64,000 bases of DNA from Candidatus Poribacteria bacterium. GTDB lineage: Bacteria > Poribacteria > WGA-4E > GCA-2687025. The position numbers and the translations under genes were made by a program. Each line of letters begins with the position of its first letter. Position 1 is the stretch's first letter. The notes under the pieces are model-generated. The model saw nothing but the letters and a program-made list of their open reading frames with translations, had not been told where the DNA came from and did not search any database. Below, piece after piece: positions 42,561 through 54,880 of the stretch. Location: NCBI GenBank assembly GCA_028818695.1, contig JAPPNK010000007.1, forward strand, positions 1 to 64,000, in the 5' to 3' direction.

Positions 42561-45500
42561 ATGTTGGACCGATTTTTAACGACTCGCAGCGCGCGTCGAT
42601 TTGACGCCATCGGAATACATCTGGCGTCTCCTGAAATGATACGCGACTGGGCAAAACCGACCAACCCGCGTTCGTTCAACACCGGCGAGGTGAAAAAGCC
42701 CGAAACGATCAACTACCGGACGTTCAAGCCGGAGCGGGACGGGCTTTTTTGCGAGGCGATCTTCGGACCGGTGAAGGACTGGGAATGCTACTGCGGCAAA
42801 TATAAGGGCGTGAAACACAAGGATGTCGTCTGCGAGCGGTGCGGAGTCGAGGTGACAAAGTCGGATGTGCGGCGGCGCAAGATGGGGTATATCCAGCTCG
42901 CGGCGCCGGTGACGCATATCTGGTTCTTCAGGGGCTATCCGAGCTACCTGAGCCTGCTCATGGACATGTCCCCCAAAGAGCTGGAGCGAGTCATCTATTA
43001 CGAGGCGTATTTGACGCTGGACCCCGGCGACAGCCCGCTGGATGTCAAAGAGATCATCACGGACGAACAGCGCCAAGAACTGCTGCAGCAAGGCTACCGG
43101 TTCCGAGTCGACACGGGCGCAGCCGCCGTCAAGGAAGCCCTGGACAGCATGTCGCTCGAGGATGAAACGGCGGACCTGGAAGCGGAGCTTGCCGCAACCG
43201 CTTCCAAGATGAAGCAGCAGAAGATACGCAAGCGTCTCACCGCGCTGCGCGGTTTTCAAAAAAGCGGAAACCATCCCTCATGGATGATCATCGAAGCGCT
43301 GCCGGTCATGCCGCCGGAGCTGCGCCCGCTCGTCGCCCTGGACGGCGGCAGATTCGCCAGCTCCGATCTGAACGACCTCTACCGGCGCATCATCAACCGA
43401 AACAACCGGCTGCGCAAGCTGTCCGGCATGAGCGCGCCGGAACTGATCCTGCGCAACGAACGGCGTATGCTGCAAGAATCGGTCGACGCGATCATCGACA
43501 ACGGAAAACATGGGCGCGAGATCAAGGGGCATAACAACCGCCCGATGAAATCGTTGAGCGTCATGCTGAAAGGCAAACAGGGGCGGTTCCGACAAAACCT
43601 GCTCGGAAAACGGGTCGACTATTCGGGGCGCTCCGTCATCGTTGTCGGTCCTGAGCTGAAGCTGCATCAGTGCGGTCTGCCCAAAAAGATGGCGCTGGAC
43701 CTGTTCAAGCCGTTCGTCATACGCAAGCTCCAGGAGCGCGACCACAACGTCACGATCAAGCACGCCAAGAACATGGTGGAGGATCTGGACGACGAGGTGT
43801 GGGAAGCTCTGGAAGAGGTGATTGAGGAGCATCCGGTGCTTCTGAACAGGGCGCCGACGCTGCATCGCCTCGGAATACAGGCGTTTCAGCCGCATCTCGT
43901 GGAAGGAAAGGCGATACGGATTCATCCGCTCGTCTGCTCGGCGTTCAACGCGGATTTTGACGGCGATCAGATGGCAGTCCATGTTCCGCTCTCGCCGGAA
44001 GCGCAGATCGAGGCGAAGTTCCTGCTTTCGTCGACGCGGAACATTTTGAAGCCCGCGCATGGCAACCCCGTCGCCGTCCCAGAGCTGGACATGGTGCTTG
44101 GATGCAACTACCTCACCAAAGATGTGGAAAAGGACTCCAAGTACAGGCTTGGACGAGGCGGTCATATCGACGGAGAGACGAACGGCGGAGACGAGAAGCG
44201 AACGCTCAGCTTCGCCAACCCCGAAGATGTGATCTACGCCTACGACACAAACAAGATCGGCATCCATGAATGGGTCAATGTGCGCATCGATTCCAACGGG
44301 TACAGCGGCGTCATTCAGACGACGCCTGGTCGGGTTCTGTTTAACCAAAACATCCCGAAAGAGATGCTGTGGGAGTGTGAGGACATTCAAGGCGAAACGG
44401 TTCGACTGCCGTTCATCAACCGGGAAATGAAAACCAAGGAGCTGGACAAGCTGGTCTCGGAATGCTTTGAGCAGCTTGGAAACCGGCGCGCTGTGGAGAT
44501 GCTTGACCATCTGAAAGACATCGGATTCAAGTACGCGACCATTTCGGGGCTGTCGCTTGCGATCACCGACTTTGTGGTTCCTGTCGACAGGGCGGCTCTG
44601 CGCCGTCAAGCCGAAGAGGAGGTGCGGCAGATTCAGGAGCAGTATCAGGCGGGCGAAATCAGCGACGGCGAGCGGTACAACCGCACCGTCGGCGTCTGGG
44701 CGAAGTTGACCGAAGACGTTCAGGAGAGCCTGTTTCAGACGCTTCAGAAAAGCACGCCTGAGCAGCGCATTCCGTCCCTGCCGTTGAGCGGCTCTCCAGA
44801 GCTGCCGGGGGACGCTCCGTCCGCGCTGCCGGAAGGCGAGACAGCCGCCCCGGCGCTGCCGAATCTAGACGGACAAGGCGGAAACGGCGAGACGGCAGAG
44901 AACCTGCCGCAGCCGCTGGAGACGGAAAGCTCCGCCGAAGAATCGTACGCCCGCGGTTTCAACCCGGAGCATATCATGGCGGACTCCGGGGCGCGCGCCC
45001 GATATGACCAGATGCGGCAAATATCCGGCATGCGCGGACTCATGGCGAAGCCGGACGGAAGCATCATTGAGACCCCGATCTTCACATCGCTGCGGGAGGG
45101 GCTGTCGGTACTGGAGTTTTTCATCTCGACGCACGGGGCGCGCAAAGGGCTTGCCGACACCGCTATCAAAACCTCCAGCTCAGGATACCTGACGCGCAAG
45201 CTGGTCGACGTCGCGCAGGATGTGATCGTCACTGAAGAGGATTGCGGCGCGATGGACGGCGTCCTCAAGACGATGATTGAGGCGGACGAGGAAGGCAGTA
45301 CCCTGTCGCGCGTCGCTACGGGCAGAGTCGCCGCGAAGGACATTCTCGACCCTGCGGACGGCAGCGTTCTGATTGAGGCGGGCGAACTCATCACCGCGGA
45401 GAAGGCGAAACGAATCGACGAAGCGGAGGTGTATGAAGCGACGCTCCGCTCTCCGCTCAACTGCGAGGCATCAACGGGCGTCTGCCGCATGTGCTACGGC

Positions 45501-47879
45501 GCCGACCTGTCGACGCACCGTCTCGTCGACATCGGGGAAGCGGTCGGGATCATCGCCGCGCAGTCGATCGGCGAACCTGGAACGCAGCTGACGATGCGAA
45601 CCTTCCACACGGGCGGAGCCGCGACAGCCGGGACGGCGGAAGAGGCGGTTGTGCGCGCCCGCGCGCGCGAAGGCAAAGCGGTCTTCCGCAACCTCGACAC
45701 CGCGGAACGGCCGAACGGCGACCTGATCGCGCTCCGCAACGGACGCCTTATCATAGAAGGCGAAGGGGGGCGCGAAATAGAAAACAGGCGCGTCTCCGCA
45801 GGGTCGATTCTGCTGGTTCAGGACGGGCAGCGCGTCGAAAAAGAGACGCCGATTTTCCGCGAGCCTGACCATGTTCCTGTCCTAACAAAAGCGGCGGGAA
45901 CCGTCCGATTCGACGACATCATCCAGGGCGACACGATGGAGGAGTCGATCGATGAAGCGACGGGGCAGCGCGACCTTGTCATCACCGAATACAAGGACAA
46001 GATTCCGCGCATCAAAATTGTGGCGGAACAGGGCGCGGACGCCGGGGAGGAGATCGAATCGTATATCCTTCCGACGCATGCGCGTCTCTCGGTGAAGGAG
46101 GGCGAATCGGTCTCGCCTGGGGACACGCTGGCGCGCGTTCCGCTGGAAACGGCGAAGACGTCGGACATCGTCTCCGGTCTGCCGCGCGTTCAGGCGCTGT
46201 TTGAAGCGAGCAAGCCGAAAGACCCGGCGATCATCACCGAAATCGACGGAGAGGTCTCCTTTGAAGGCAGAAGCCGCAACCAGCAGGTCGTCCGCGTCAC
46301 GCCGAAGGACGCGCCCGAAAACTTCCGCGAATACAAAATATCGATCGGGAAGTTCATACGGGTCCAGGAAGGCGACCATGTCGTCGCCGGCGACAAGCTG
46401 ACCGAAGGGCTTGAGAACCCGCATGACCTGCTGGATGTGAAAGGGCGCGACGAAACCTACAGGCACCTTGTGCGCGAAATCAAGGGCGTTTACAGGCGCC
46501 AAGGCGAACGGATCAACGACAAGCATGTGGAGGTGATCATTCGGCAAATGATGCGGAAAGTGAAGATCACCGACCGCGGGGACACCGACTTTCTCGTCGA
46601 CGAGATGGTGACGCACGGCGCGTTTCAGCGGGAGAATCGGCGCATCCTCGGGACGGAGATCTCGCGCGAAAAGACGATCGCCATCGACGATATTCAGGAA
46701 GACTATCTGGGCGGAGTGTTGGCGGAAGATGTGGACGATCCGGAGGGAGGAATCCTGGCAGAGAAGGGCGAGAAGCTGACGAAGAAGCTGATTCAACAGC
46801 TGCGAAAGGCGTCCATCCCGGAGCGCATCGAAACGGCGACGCTGGAGGAGGCGGAGACGACCTATTACCAGTCGAAGTTGGCTGAGGATATTGTGTCGCC
46901 GAGTGGAGAAGTTCTGGCAACGAAGGGCGCCTCCGTCACGAAGAAGCTGGTTCAGATGCTGAGCAAGCAGGTTGTCGCTGACAGCCCTGAGCAGATCAGC
47001 ATTGACGCGGCGGAGAACGAATACCGCGGATGGAAAATAGCGGCGGACATTCCGGCGCCGGCGGGTTACCTTTTCGCTGAAAAGGGAGGCGCTGTTACGA
47101 AGAAGCTGACGGCGCGGCTGCGCAAAGCCGGCGTCAAGACGCTTGAGGTCGCCGCGGAATCGGAGGAGTCGGAAACGCAGACGGCGACAGTTTCTCTAAC
47201 GGAGGCGGATGAGAAGTATCACAATTCGACGTTGCCGGCGGACGCGGCGGCGCCTGAAGGCTTTCTCCTTGCGAAAGAGGGCGATGCGATCACGAAGAGT
47301 CTGGCGCAGCAGCTGCGGCGGGATTCGATTGAGACGCTCGAAGCGTACAGGGAGCTCCCCGCTGTCGAAACGATTCAGGTCGCCATCGAAAAGCCGTATG
47401 TGAGCGAGGTGAAGTTGATCCTGAACCAGGAAGCGCGGCCCGCGCAGGCGGCGCCGATACTGCAGGGCATCAAGCGCGCTTCGCTCAGCACCGATTCGTT
47501 CATCTCGGCGGCCTCCTTTGAAGAGACGACGCGCGTGCTGGCGAACGCGGCGGCATACGGCAGATGGGACGCGCTCACAGGGCTAAAAGAGAACCTGATC
47601 ATGGGCAGGCTCATACCGGCGGGAACCGGCATCGCCTCGAACCGGCAGGTGGAAGCGCAGCCTGTTGAGCGCGTCATGCGGCAGGACGCCATCCCGCAGC
47701 TTCCGCCAGAGGACGCCGAGGAGTTCGACGCCGACAGCTTCGATGACAGCATCGACGCGGAGCTGTTCAGCTCCCCAGACGCGGTCTCGCAAGAAGACGA
47801 AGCGGACTACCCGCTCGACGAGACAACGGATGAAGAGCCTATCGATCTGGCGGAGGACGGCGAGACCTCTGAAGAATAA
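42561..47879 (+). CDS. rpoC: RNA polymerase beta' subunit RpoC, with repeat modules
   Basis: A 1772-residue beta' subunit (E. coli has 1407). GGAGA lies about 9 nt before the ATG. The N-terminal zinc site is CYCGKYKG...CERCGVEVT. The catalytic loop [16 protein letters not shown] is near residue 470. The bridge helix and trigger loop region reads [25 protein letters not shown], and the second zinc site includes [14 protein letters not shown] Pro/Glu-rich insertion of about 65 residues (44755-44955) precedes [14 protein letters not shown]. Four copies of a roughly 60-residue unit, [24 protein letters not shown] and relatives, lie at 46700-47350. The C-terminus is acidic. It is co-transcribed with rpoB. 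Confidence 0.97.
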   Translation: MLDRFLTTRSARRFDAIGIHLASPEMIRDWAKPTNPRSFNTGEVKKPETINYRTFKPERDGLFCEAIFGPVKDWECYCGKYKGVKHKDVVCERCGVEVTKSDVRRRKMGYIQLAAPVTHIWFFRGYPSYLSLLMDMSPKELERVIYYEAYLTLDPGDSPLDVKEIITDEQRQELLQQGYRFRVDTGAAAVKEALDSMSLEDETADLEAELAATASKMKQQKIRKRLTALRGFQKSGNHPSWMIIEALPVMPPELRPLVALDGGRFASSDLNDLYRRIINRNNRLRKLSGMSAPELILRNERRMLQESVDAIIDNGKHGREIKGHNNRPMKSLSVMLKGKQGRFRQNLLGKRVDYSGRSVIVVGPELKLHQCGLPKKMALDLFKPFVIRKLQERDHNVTIKHAKNMVEDLDDEVWEALEEVIEEHPVLLNRAPTLHRLGIQAFQPHLVEGKAIRIHPLVCSAFNADFDGDQMAVHVPLSPEAQIEAKFLLSSTRNILKPAHGNPVAVPELDMVLGCNYLTKDVEKDSKYRLGRGGHIDGETNGGDEKRTLSFANPEDVIYAYDTNKIGIHEWVNVRIDSNGYSGVIQTTPGRVLFNQNIPKEMLWECEDIQGETVRLPFINREMKTKELDKLVSECFEQLGNRRAVEMLDHLKDIGFKYATISGLSLAITDFVVPVDRAALRRQAEEEVRQIQEQYQAGEISDGERYNRTVGVWAKLTEDVQESLFQTLQKSTPEQRIPSLPLSGSPELPGDAPSALPEGETAAPALPNLDGQGGNGETAENLPQPLETESSAEESYARGFNPEHIMADSGARARYDQMRQISGMRGLMAKPDGSIIETPIFTSLREGLSVLEFFISTHGARKGLADTAIKTSSSGYLTRKLVDVAQDVIVTEEDCGAMDGVLKTMIEADEEGSTLSRVATGRVAAKDILDPADGSVLIEAGELITAEKAKRIDEAEVYEATLRSPLNCEASTGVCRMCYGADLSTHRLVDIGEAVGIIAAQSIGEPGTQLTMRTFHTGGAATAGTAEEAVVRARAREGKAVFRNLDTAERPNGDLIALRNGRLIIEGEGGREIENRRVSAGSILLVQDGQRVEKETPIFREPDHVPVLTKAAGTVRFDDIIQGDTMEESIDEATGQRDLVITEYKDKIPRIKIVAEQGADAGEEIESYILPTHARLSVKEGESVSPGDTLARVPLETAKTSDIVSGLPRVQALFEASKPKDPAIITEIDGEVSFEGRSRNQQVVRVTPKDAPENFREYKISIGKFIRVQEGDHVVAGDKLTEGLENPHDLLDVKGRDETYRHLVREIKGVYRRQGERINDKHVEVIIRQMMRKVKITDRGDTDFLVDEMVTHGAFQRENRRILGTEISREKTIAIDDIQEDYLGGVLAEDVDDPEGGILAEKGEKLTKKLIQQLRKASIPERIETATLEEAETTYYQSKLAEDIVSPSGEVLATKGASVTKKLVQMLSKQVVADSPEQISIDAAENEYRGWKIAADIPAPAGYLFAEKGGAVTKKLTARLRKAGVKTLEVAAESEESETQTATVSLTEADEKYHNSTLPADAAAPEGFLLAKEGDAITKSLAQQLRRDSIETLEAYRELPAVETIQVAIEKPYVSEVKLILNQEARPAQAAPILQGIKRASLSTDSFISAASFEETTRVLANAAAYGRWDALTGLKENLIMGRLIPAGTGIASNRQVEAQPVERVMRQDAIPQLPPEDAEEFDADSFDDSIDAELFSSPDAVSQEDEADYPLDETTDEEPIDLAEDGETSEE

Positions 47880-49824
47880 AAACCGCCCTGGGGCTGCCGC
47901 TCCGCGCGTCCGCGCAGGGCGGGTCGTTGCGCTGTCGCTTGTCTGGGCGGCCGTTCAGGGCGCTCTCGGCGGATACATGCATGGAGCGTCCATCGGGCAG
48001 ATGGCGTCGAATCATCTCCCGATGGGCGCGCTCTTCTTTCTGGCGTTTCTCGTCTTTGCCGTCAACCCGCTCCTGTCGCGCGTCAGCCCAAACGGGAGGC
48101 TCAACGCGGCAGAGTTGACCGTCGTCTGGGCGATGACGACGGCCGCCTCCGCCGTTCCCGGTTACGGGCTGATGGAGTTTCTCTTCCCGTATCTAGCCTC
48201 CCCGCTTTATTACGCGACCCCTGAAAATCAATGGGCGGAGGCGGTTCTTCCGCATCTCAAAGAATGGCTTTACGTCTCCGATCCGAAGGCGGCGCAGGCA
48301 TTTTTTGAGGGAATCGACGACCTAAGGCTGATCCCTTGGGGCGCATGGTTGAAGCCTGCCGCGTTTGGCGTCGGCTTCGGGCTTCTGTTCTTCTTCGCGG
48401 TCGGCTGCTGGGCGGCGATCCTGCGCAGGCAATGGTCGGAGCGGGAGCGTTATTCGTTTCCGCTTGTCCAGGTCGCCCAGCATATGACGCAGACCGATCC
48501 GTCGGGGCGCGCCTACAACGCGACCTTCCGCGCGGCGGGGTTCTGGATCGCGGCGCTATGCATGGTCGTTCTGCATGGACTGCGCGGGCTTCATCGGCTG
48601 GACCCGTCCATCCCTTCGATTCCTGTCGTCTTCTCCATACGTCATCTGTTTCCAAATCCGCCTTGGAACGCTCTCGTTCAGGGCTGGCCGCTTTGGCCGC
48701 GCATCTACTTTTCGGTCATCGGCGTGACCTATTTTTTGCGGCTGGATGTGTCGTTGAGTCTCTGGTTCTTCTTTGCGTTTTATAAGTTTCAGCAGGTCTT
48801 TTTCCGCGCCTTCGCCGTTACAGCAGTCAACACGCAGAATCAGGTGATGGGCGCCGTCGTCGTTCTGGCGCTCTTCTCGGCATGGCAGGCGCGCCGGCAC
48901 CTAACCGACGTCCTGAAAAAAGCGCTGAACCCAAACGACCGCTCCATCAGCGACGCGGACGAGCCGCTTTCCTACCGCGTTGCGCTCGCTGGGACGCTTC
49001 TGGGGCTGGGCGGCATGGCGCTCATGTGCGTCTGGGCGGGGATGTCGCTCTGGATGACGTTCGGTTTTCTCACGCTGCTCTGGATACTGGCGACAGCGGC
49101 GGCATGGTATGTTTCCAACGCAGGGCTGCTGCTGGTGAATGTCGGTTTTTCGCCGCATCAGTTCTTTTTGACAATGCTGGGCGCGCGGCGCATCGGGGCG
49201 CGGAACCTCGCGTTCCTGGCGTTTGAGCGCTCCTCCATACCGCACTGGAGCTCCGAGTCGCTCATGCCGTATGCGATTCAGAACTTTCGGTTGACGGAGG
49301 CGCATGGTTTGCCGGCGCGTCCGCTGCGCCTTGGGCGGTGGATGAGCTTAGCGGTTCTGGTCGCTGTCGCCGCCGCGTTCGTCTCGACGATGTTCTGGAC
49401 GCACGCGGAAGGCGCGCTCAACTTTGAAGGATGGATCTACCGCGGCCTCGGTCCTTTTCAGATGAACAAAATCGCGCGCTCCGTCATAAATCCGCAGCCG
49501 CCGAACGGTCCCGGGATCATGAGCGCGGCGGCGGGCGGCGGCGCGATGGCGTTTCTTCTCTGGATGCGCCACCGATTTCTATGGTGGCCCTTCCATCCCA
49601 TTGGCTATGCGCTGGGAGTCACATGGGCGCCGTTTCATCTTTGGTTTTCAACGCTGCTGGGATGGGCTTTGAAGTTGACGCTGCTAAAATTCGGCGGCTT
49701 CGGCCTCTACCGTCGGACGCGCCCCGTCTTCATCGGGCTTATTCTAGGCGAATATGTGATGGCGGCACTGTGGGCGTTCATCGGGTTGAAAACGGGCGTC
49801 TCCTACTGGGGGCTTCCCCATTAA
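47830..49824 (+). CDS. DUF6785/DUF6784-like polytopic membrane protein
   Basis: A 664-residue integral membrane protein with about 12 or more hydrophobic helices (for example VVALSLVWAAVQGALGGYMHG, MGALFFLAFLVFAVNPLLS, FGVGFGLLFFFAVGCWAAIL, VAVAAAFVSTMFWTH). It includes NGRLNAAELTVVWAMTTAASAVPGYGLMEFLFPYLASPLYY, a hallmark of the DUF6785/DUF6784 proteins found in Planctomycetes, Poribacteria and relatives, whose role is not established. The only ATG before the first helix is 47830, inside the end of rpoC in another frame (50-nt overlap). It gives a basic N-terminus ([20 protein letters not shown]) that fits the positive-inside rule. An inverted repeat CCGCCCTG/CAGGGCGG (47883-47922) lies just after the rpoC stop. 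Confidence 0.75.
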   Translation: MKSLSIWRRTARPLKNKNRPGAAAPRVRAGRVVALSLVWAAVQGALGGYMHGASIGQMASNHLPMGALFFLAFLVFAVNPLLSRVSPNGRLNAAELTVVWAMTTAASAVPGYGLMEFLFPYLASPLYYATPENQWAEAVLPHLKEWLYVSDPKAAQAFFEGIDDLRLIPWGAWLKPAAFGVGFGLLFFFAVGCWAAILRRQWSERERYSFPLVQVAQHMTQTDPSGRAYNATFRAAGFWIAALCMVVLHGLRGLHRLDPSIPSIPVVFSIRHLFPNPPWNALVQGWPLWPRIYFSVIGVTYFLRLDVSLSLWFFFAFYKFQQVFFRAFAVTAVNTQNQVMGAVVVLALFSAWQARRHLTDVLKKALNPNDRSISDADEPLSYRVALAGTLLGLGGMALMCVWAGMSLWMTFGFLTLLWILATAAAWYVSNAGLLLVNVGFSPHQFFLTMLGARRIGARNLAFLAFERSSIPHWSSESLMPYAIQNFRLTEAHGLPARPLRLGRWMSLAVLVAVAAAFVSTMFWTHAEGALNFEGWIYRGLGPFQMNKIARSVINPQPPNGPGIMSAAAGGGAMAFLLWMRHRFLWWPFHPIGYALGVTWAPFHLWFSTLLGWALKLTLLKFGGFGLYRRTRPVFIGLILGEYVMAALWAFIGLKTGVSYWGLPH

Positions 49825-49881
49825 ACCGACCGCGCCTCTCCAAACGCCTGCGTCCAGATGCGCGCTTGAGCGGTTTCGGCG

Positions 49882-50027
49882 GCAGTCTCGATAGGCGGCA
49901 GTTTTTGATTTTAAAGGGCCGTTTTAGAATGCGGAAGCTGTCTGGGAGAACTCTGGATTCCCGCTTTCGCGGGAATGACGCTCTGCCCGATTTGAACAAG
50001 ATTTTCGTATGTCATCGTTTGTAAAGA
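49882..50027. mobile_element. MITE-like element, diverged full-length copy
   Basis: The left end CAGTCTCGATAGGCGGCAG starts at 49883, the core ATTCCCGCTTTCGCGGGAAT is at 49957-49976, and the right end GTCATCGTTTGTAAAG is at 50011-50026. The internal sequence matches 29586-29733 closely (TTTTGATTTTAAAGGGCCG, CTCTGCCCGATTTGAACAAG). It fills most of the 290-nt gap before the rhodanese gene. Confidence 0.7.
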
Positions 50028-50114
50028 ATGCCATACGGCGCGCGGGTTGACGCGCGGCTCCGTCGAGGGTATGATGCCGATCAACCTATCAACAAGGCAA
50101 GGTGAGGAGAACAA

Positions 50115-50960
50115 ATGGCCGAATACGCTCAACCCGAAATGCTGGTCGACACCGACTGGGTCGCCGAACATGGCGCCGACGACGGCATACGCTTAGTGGA
50201 GGTGGATGTCGACACCAGCTCATACGGCGAAGGGCATATCGAGGGCGCGGTGGGCTGGAACTGGCAAACGCAGCTATGCGACCAGGTGCGCCGAGACATC
50301 CTGACAAAAGAGGACTTTGAAGCGCTCATGAACGCTTCAGGCATCGGCAACGACACGACGATCGTCTTTTACGGCGACAACAACAACTGGTTCGCCACCT
50401 ACGCCCTCTGGCAGTGCCGCTACTGGGGGCACAGCGAAGAGAAATTGCGCCTCATGGACGGCGGACGCATCAAGTGGGTCGCAGAAGGGCGCCCGCTCAC
50501 AACGGATGTCCCCGACCACTCCTCCACGGGCTACCGCGCCAGCTTTGCGGACGACAACGTCCGCTCCTACAGCATGCATGTGAGCGCAGGTTTGAGCGGC
50601 GAGTCGATCAATCTCGTCGATGTGCGCTCGCCGGCAGAATTCACCGGCGAAGTGCTGGCTCCCCCAGGCCTGTCCGAGACGGCGCAGCGCGGCGGACATA
50701 TCCCCGGCGCCCTGAACGTCCCATGGGCGTCCGCCGTGAACGAGGACGGCACCTTTAAATCGGCGGACGATCTGGAGCAGCTCTACGGAACGCTGGACCG
50801 CTCCAAGGAAACGATCGCATACTGCCGCATCGGCGAGCGCTCGTCCCACACCTGGTTTGCGCTGAAGTATCTGCTTGGGCATGAAAAGGTGCGGAACTAC
50901 GACGGCTCCTGGACCGAATGGGGCAACATTGTCGGGGCGCCCATCGCCAAGGGAGAATAA
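50115..50960 (+). CDS. sseA: Thiosulfate/3-mercaptopyruvate sulfurtransferase (rhodanese)
   Basis: A 281-residue tandem-rhodanese enzyme. The inactive N-terminal domain reads IRLVEVDVDTSSYGEGHIEGAVGWNWQTQL. The C-terminal domain reads INLVDVRSPAEFTGE and HIPGALNVPWASAVNEDGTF, and the catalytic cysteine is in YCRIGERSSHTWFALKYLLG (about residue 238). The loop CRIGERSSH fits the thiosulfate sulfurtransferase type (CRxGxR) rather than the mercaptopyruvate type (CGSGVT). It transfers sulfane sulfur to cyanide or thiol acceptors. AAGGTGAGGAG lies a few nt upstream. The convergent gene starts 3 nt after its stop. Confidence 0.85.
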   Translation: MAEYAQPEMLVDTDWVAEHGADDGIRLVEVDVDTSSYGEGHIEGAVGWNWQTQLCDQVRRDILTKEDFEALMNASGIGNDTTIVFYGDNNNWFATYALWQCRYWGHSEEKLRLMDGGRIKWVAEGRPLTTDVPDHSSTGYRASFADDNVRSYSMHVSAGLSGESINLVDVRSPAEFTGEVLAPPGLSETAQRGGHIPGALNVPWASAVNEDGTFKSADDLEQLYGTLDRSKETIAYCRIGERSSHTWFALKYLLGHEKVRNYDGSWTEWGNIVGAPIAKGE

Positions 50961-50962
50961 CC

Positions 50963-51430
50963 CTACTCCTCGTCGGCGGAGTCGAGAAGAGCGAGCTTTT
51001 TCAAAAACGCCTCCATGTCTTCTGCGGCTCCGTCCGGCGGGCTGGCTAAATCCCGCTCCGTGAGCATCTTATTCACCTCCAGCTCGGTGAGCGAGGTGAT
51101 GAGAAGAGGAATGCGCCCGCCTTCCTCCTCGTCGGAGATGTAGCACTGGTAGCGGGAGCCTTCTTTGAGACCCGGCAGAATGGTCGTCTCCGCCAGCTCT
51201 CGTTCCAGGTATCCGATCGGGCTGTTGTCCTCGTCAACAACCGCGATGCGGTGCGGATGCCGCGCGTCTTGGAGCCGCCTGTATAAAAACACCTGCTGCT
51301 TCGGCGCGACGATGACATCCGGGGCAAACTTCTCATCCCGTTCGATGTAGGTGTCGTAGGTTTCGCCGCTCTCTTCGTCGTCTATTGCTTCGTCTGCGCC
51401 GCCGTTTAATGCGTTGTCTCGTTCTTCCAT
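50963..51430 (-). CDS. Small acidic protein with HIRAN-like segment
   Basis: A 155-residue protein with an acidic N-terminus (EERDNALNGGADEAIDDEESGE). Its central beta domain reads QVFLYRRLQDARHPHRIAVVDEDNSPIGYLERELAETTILPGLKEGSRYQCYISD (about residues 46-100). The A-V-x-D...P-I-G-Y-L-x-R-E-L-A pattern resembles HIRAN domains, which bind DNA 3' ends or occur in DNA repair proteins. The C-terminus is helical and acidic. ATG 51430 is chosen because the in-frame extension would run into the tRNA-Leu gene. The HIRAN assignment is tentative. The convergent rhodanese stop is 2 nt away. Confidence 0.55.
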   Translation of the reverse strand: MEERDNALNGGADEAIDDEESGETYDTYIERDEKFAPDVIVAPKQQVFLYRRLQDARHPHRIAVVDEDNSPIGYLERELAETTILPGLKEGSRYQCYISDEEEGGRIPLLITSLTELEVNKMLTERDLASPPDGAAEDMEAFLKKLALLDSADEE

Positions 51431-51490
51431 GTCAACTCGCTTCGTCAATGGGTCTACGGGGCAATGGGCAGGGGCTGTTTTTAAAGCGGA

Positions 51491-51579
51491 TGGTGCCGGA
51501 GGTCGGACTTGAACCGACATGGGCTTTAAGGCCCGGAGGATTTTGAGTCCCCTGCGTCTACCAATTTCACCACTCCGGC
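51491..51579 (-). tRNA. tRNA-Leu (anticodon CAA)
   Basis: An 89-nt class II tRNA with encoded CCA (TGG at 51491-51493 on the plus strand). The acceptor GCCGGAG pairs with CTCCGGC. A long variable arm (CGGGCCTTAAAGCCCA) and the D-loop GGTGAAATTGGTAGAC are typical of Leu. The anticodon loop CTCAAAA gives CAA at 34-36. The T loop is GTTCAAGTC. Confidence 0.93.
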
Positions 51580-51581
51580 AA

Positions 51582-51669
51582 TGGTGCCGAGAGAGGGATT
51601 CGAACCCTCACAGGCTTAAAGCCCACTAGCTCCTGAGGCTAGCGCGTCTACCAATTCCGCCATCTCGGC
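51582..51669 (-). tRNA. tRNA-Leu (anticodon CAG)
   Basis: An 88-nt class II tRNA, 2 nt from the previous one and in the same orientation. The acceptor GCCGAGA pairs with TCTCGGC, followed by ACCA. The stem CTAGC/GCTAG encloses loop CTCAGGA, giving anticodon CAG. The long variable arm TGGGCTTTAAGCCTG is typical of Leu. CCA is encoded. The two genes are probably processed from one transcript. Confidence 0.93.
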
Positions 51670-51821
51670 AAAGCATAGGTTACGATAACATGCGCGGGGC
51701 GGGATGTCAATGCAAATGCGCCGACCTCATGCGTAAAGTTGGAACTTCACCGCGAAAGAACCGCGACGACCTGCGGAAAAGCCGCCGCGCCATGCGCTGT
51801 TATCCCGCTCCCCTTCTCGTC

Positions 51822-51841
51822 ATTCCTGCGAAAGCAGGAAT
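51822..51841. repeat. Diverged palindromic repeat core in 365-nt gap
   Basis: ATTCCTGCGAAAGCAGGAAT is a compensated variant of the dispersed hairpin: both arms changed, pairing kept. The rest of 51670-52034 holds a short direct repeat (GATTGACAAGATTGACAAGATGA, starting near 51872) and the bioF promoter region. I see no gene there. Confidence 0.55.
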
Positions 51842-52002
51842 CTTAGCCGTTGTCTGAACTAGGATTGTAGGATTGACAAGATTGACAAGATGATTGCCGA
51901 AAACCGACGCTCCGCCCTCGATATGCCTTCCGTCTCATCTCTCTCGCCATGCCCGCATCCCGTTCCGGAAAAACCCCCGCATGCGTCTTTGGACATATCA
52001 AG

Positions 52003-52008
52003 TATAAT
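52003..52008 (+). promoter_or_regulatory. Possible -10 element for bioF
   Basis: A perfect TATAAT, 27 nt before the bioF start. No good -35 hexamer is seen at the usual distance, so an activator may be involved or the site may be fortuitous. Confidence 0.35.
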
Positions 52009-52034
52009 GCGTTTCAGGTTGAGGAGGCGGGGCG

Positions 52035-53917
<1,883 letters not shown>

Positions 53918-53919
53918 TT

Positions 53920-54726
53920 ATGCGGGCATCGGACGAAAAAGAGCTGGTTCGTTTGACGGCGGAGGACATCGCGTTTTTCCGCGAAAACGGCTATCTGGTG
54001 AAGCGAAATGTGCTGGACGAAGGGCTGATGAAACGGGCGCGCGATCATCTGTGGGAGAACGCTCCGCCGCAGCTGTTGCGGGAAGACCCCGACACATGGA
54101 TCGGTCCGTTTCAGGAGACGAACGAGGACAACATGGACAAACGGCATGGGTTCCGCTGGAACTTCCGCCGTCCGGGCGGCGAGGAGTGGATGATACGCCT
54201 TCTGGCGACGGACCCGTCCGTGTACGGGATGGCGGAGCAGCTGCTGGGAAAAGGTTTGCTCCAAGATCCGAAGCGCGTGCGCGGCATCTACTGCACGCTG
54301 CCGTACGGCGAAGGTCCGCGCCGCGGGACGGGCTGCCATGTCGACGCCCATCCGTTCCATCTCGGCGCCGTCGGATACATTGACGACGTTCCGCCGGACG
54401 GCGGCGGCTTCAATGTGTGGCCAGGAAGCCACCGCGAGTTTTACCCGATGTTCCGCTCCCAATATAAGATGGAGCCGACGGAAGGGTACGACGTTGTGCG
54501 GCGCAAAGTGAGCGCGCGCGAGCCGGTCGACCTGCACGGATCGGCGGGCGACGTCGTCTTCTGGCACCACCGCATCGGCCATATGGCGGGGCATAACTAT
54601 TCGCGGCAGATTCGGCAGGCGGTTTTATACGATTACCGCAAGACGGACCTAGCCCAAACCCAAGAGGAGCCGCCCTGCGTCGACATGTGGCGGGACTGGA
54701 TCGGCGTAGAATCGGACGCGGATTAA
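53920..54726 (+). CDS. Phytanoyl-CoA dioxygenase (PhyH)-like oxygenase in the biotin operon
   Basis: A 268-residue Fe(II)/2-oxoglutarate oxygenase. The N-terminal helix reads EDIAFFRENGYLVKRNVLDEGLMKRAR. The iron ligands are H-x-D in CHVDAHPFHLGAVGYIDDV (about residue 139) and a distal His in WHHRIGHMAGHNYSRQIRQAVLYDYR (about 216-225), with Arg for 2-oxoglutarate. GGGFNVWPGSHREFYPMF is typical of the family. AGGAGGTG lies directly upstream and the gene begins 2 nt after bioD. It is only distantly similar to the 12653 product. A role in biotin-precursor supply is conceivable but unproven. Confidence 0.85.
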   Translation: MRASDEKELVRLTAEDIAFFRENGYLVKRNVLDEGLMKRARDHLWENAPPQLLREDPDTWIGPFQETNEDNMDKRHGFRWNFRRPGGEEWMIRLLATDPSVYGMAEQLLGKGLLQDPKRVRGIYCTLPYGEGPRRGTGCHVDAHPFHLGAVGYIDDVPPDGGGFNVWPGSHREFYPMFRSQYKMEPTEGYDVVRRKVSAREPVDLHGSAGDVVFWHHRIGHMAGHNYSRQIRQAVLYDYRKTDLAQTQEEPPCVDMWRDWIGVESDAD

Positions 54727-54734
54727 GACAGCGG

Positions 54735-54880
54735 CAGCCTCTATAGGCGATGATGTACGAAAATCCTGTTCAAATCGGGCAGATCGTCATTCCCGCGAAA
54801 GCGGGAATCCAGAGTTCTCCCAGACAGCCTTCGCATTCTAAGCGGCTCTTTAAAATCAAAATCATCGACCATAGAGAGCG
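54735..54880. mobile_element. MITE-like element, complete copy in reverse orientation
   Basis: Terminal repeats are CTCTATAGGCGATGAT at 54739-54754 and ATCATCGACCATAGAG at 54861-54876. The core ATTCCCGCGAAAGCGGGAAT is at 54789-54808. The interior is the reverse complement of the copy at 29586, including GAAAATCCTGTTCAAATCGGG. It fills the gap between the PhyH and LamG genes. Confidence 0.75.

Noticed and set aside
51491-51669. tRNA-Leu pair as an attachment site for an integrated element
   Set aside because: There is no integrase and no repeated tRNA 3' end nearby, and the flanking genes are ordinary.
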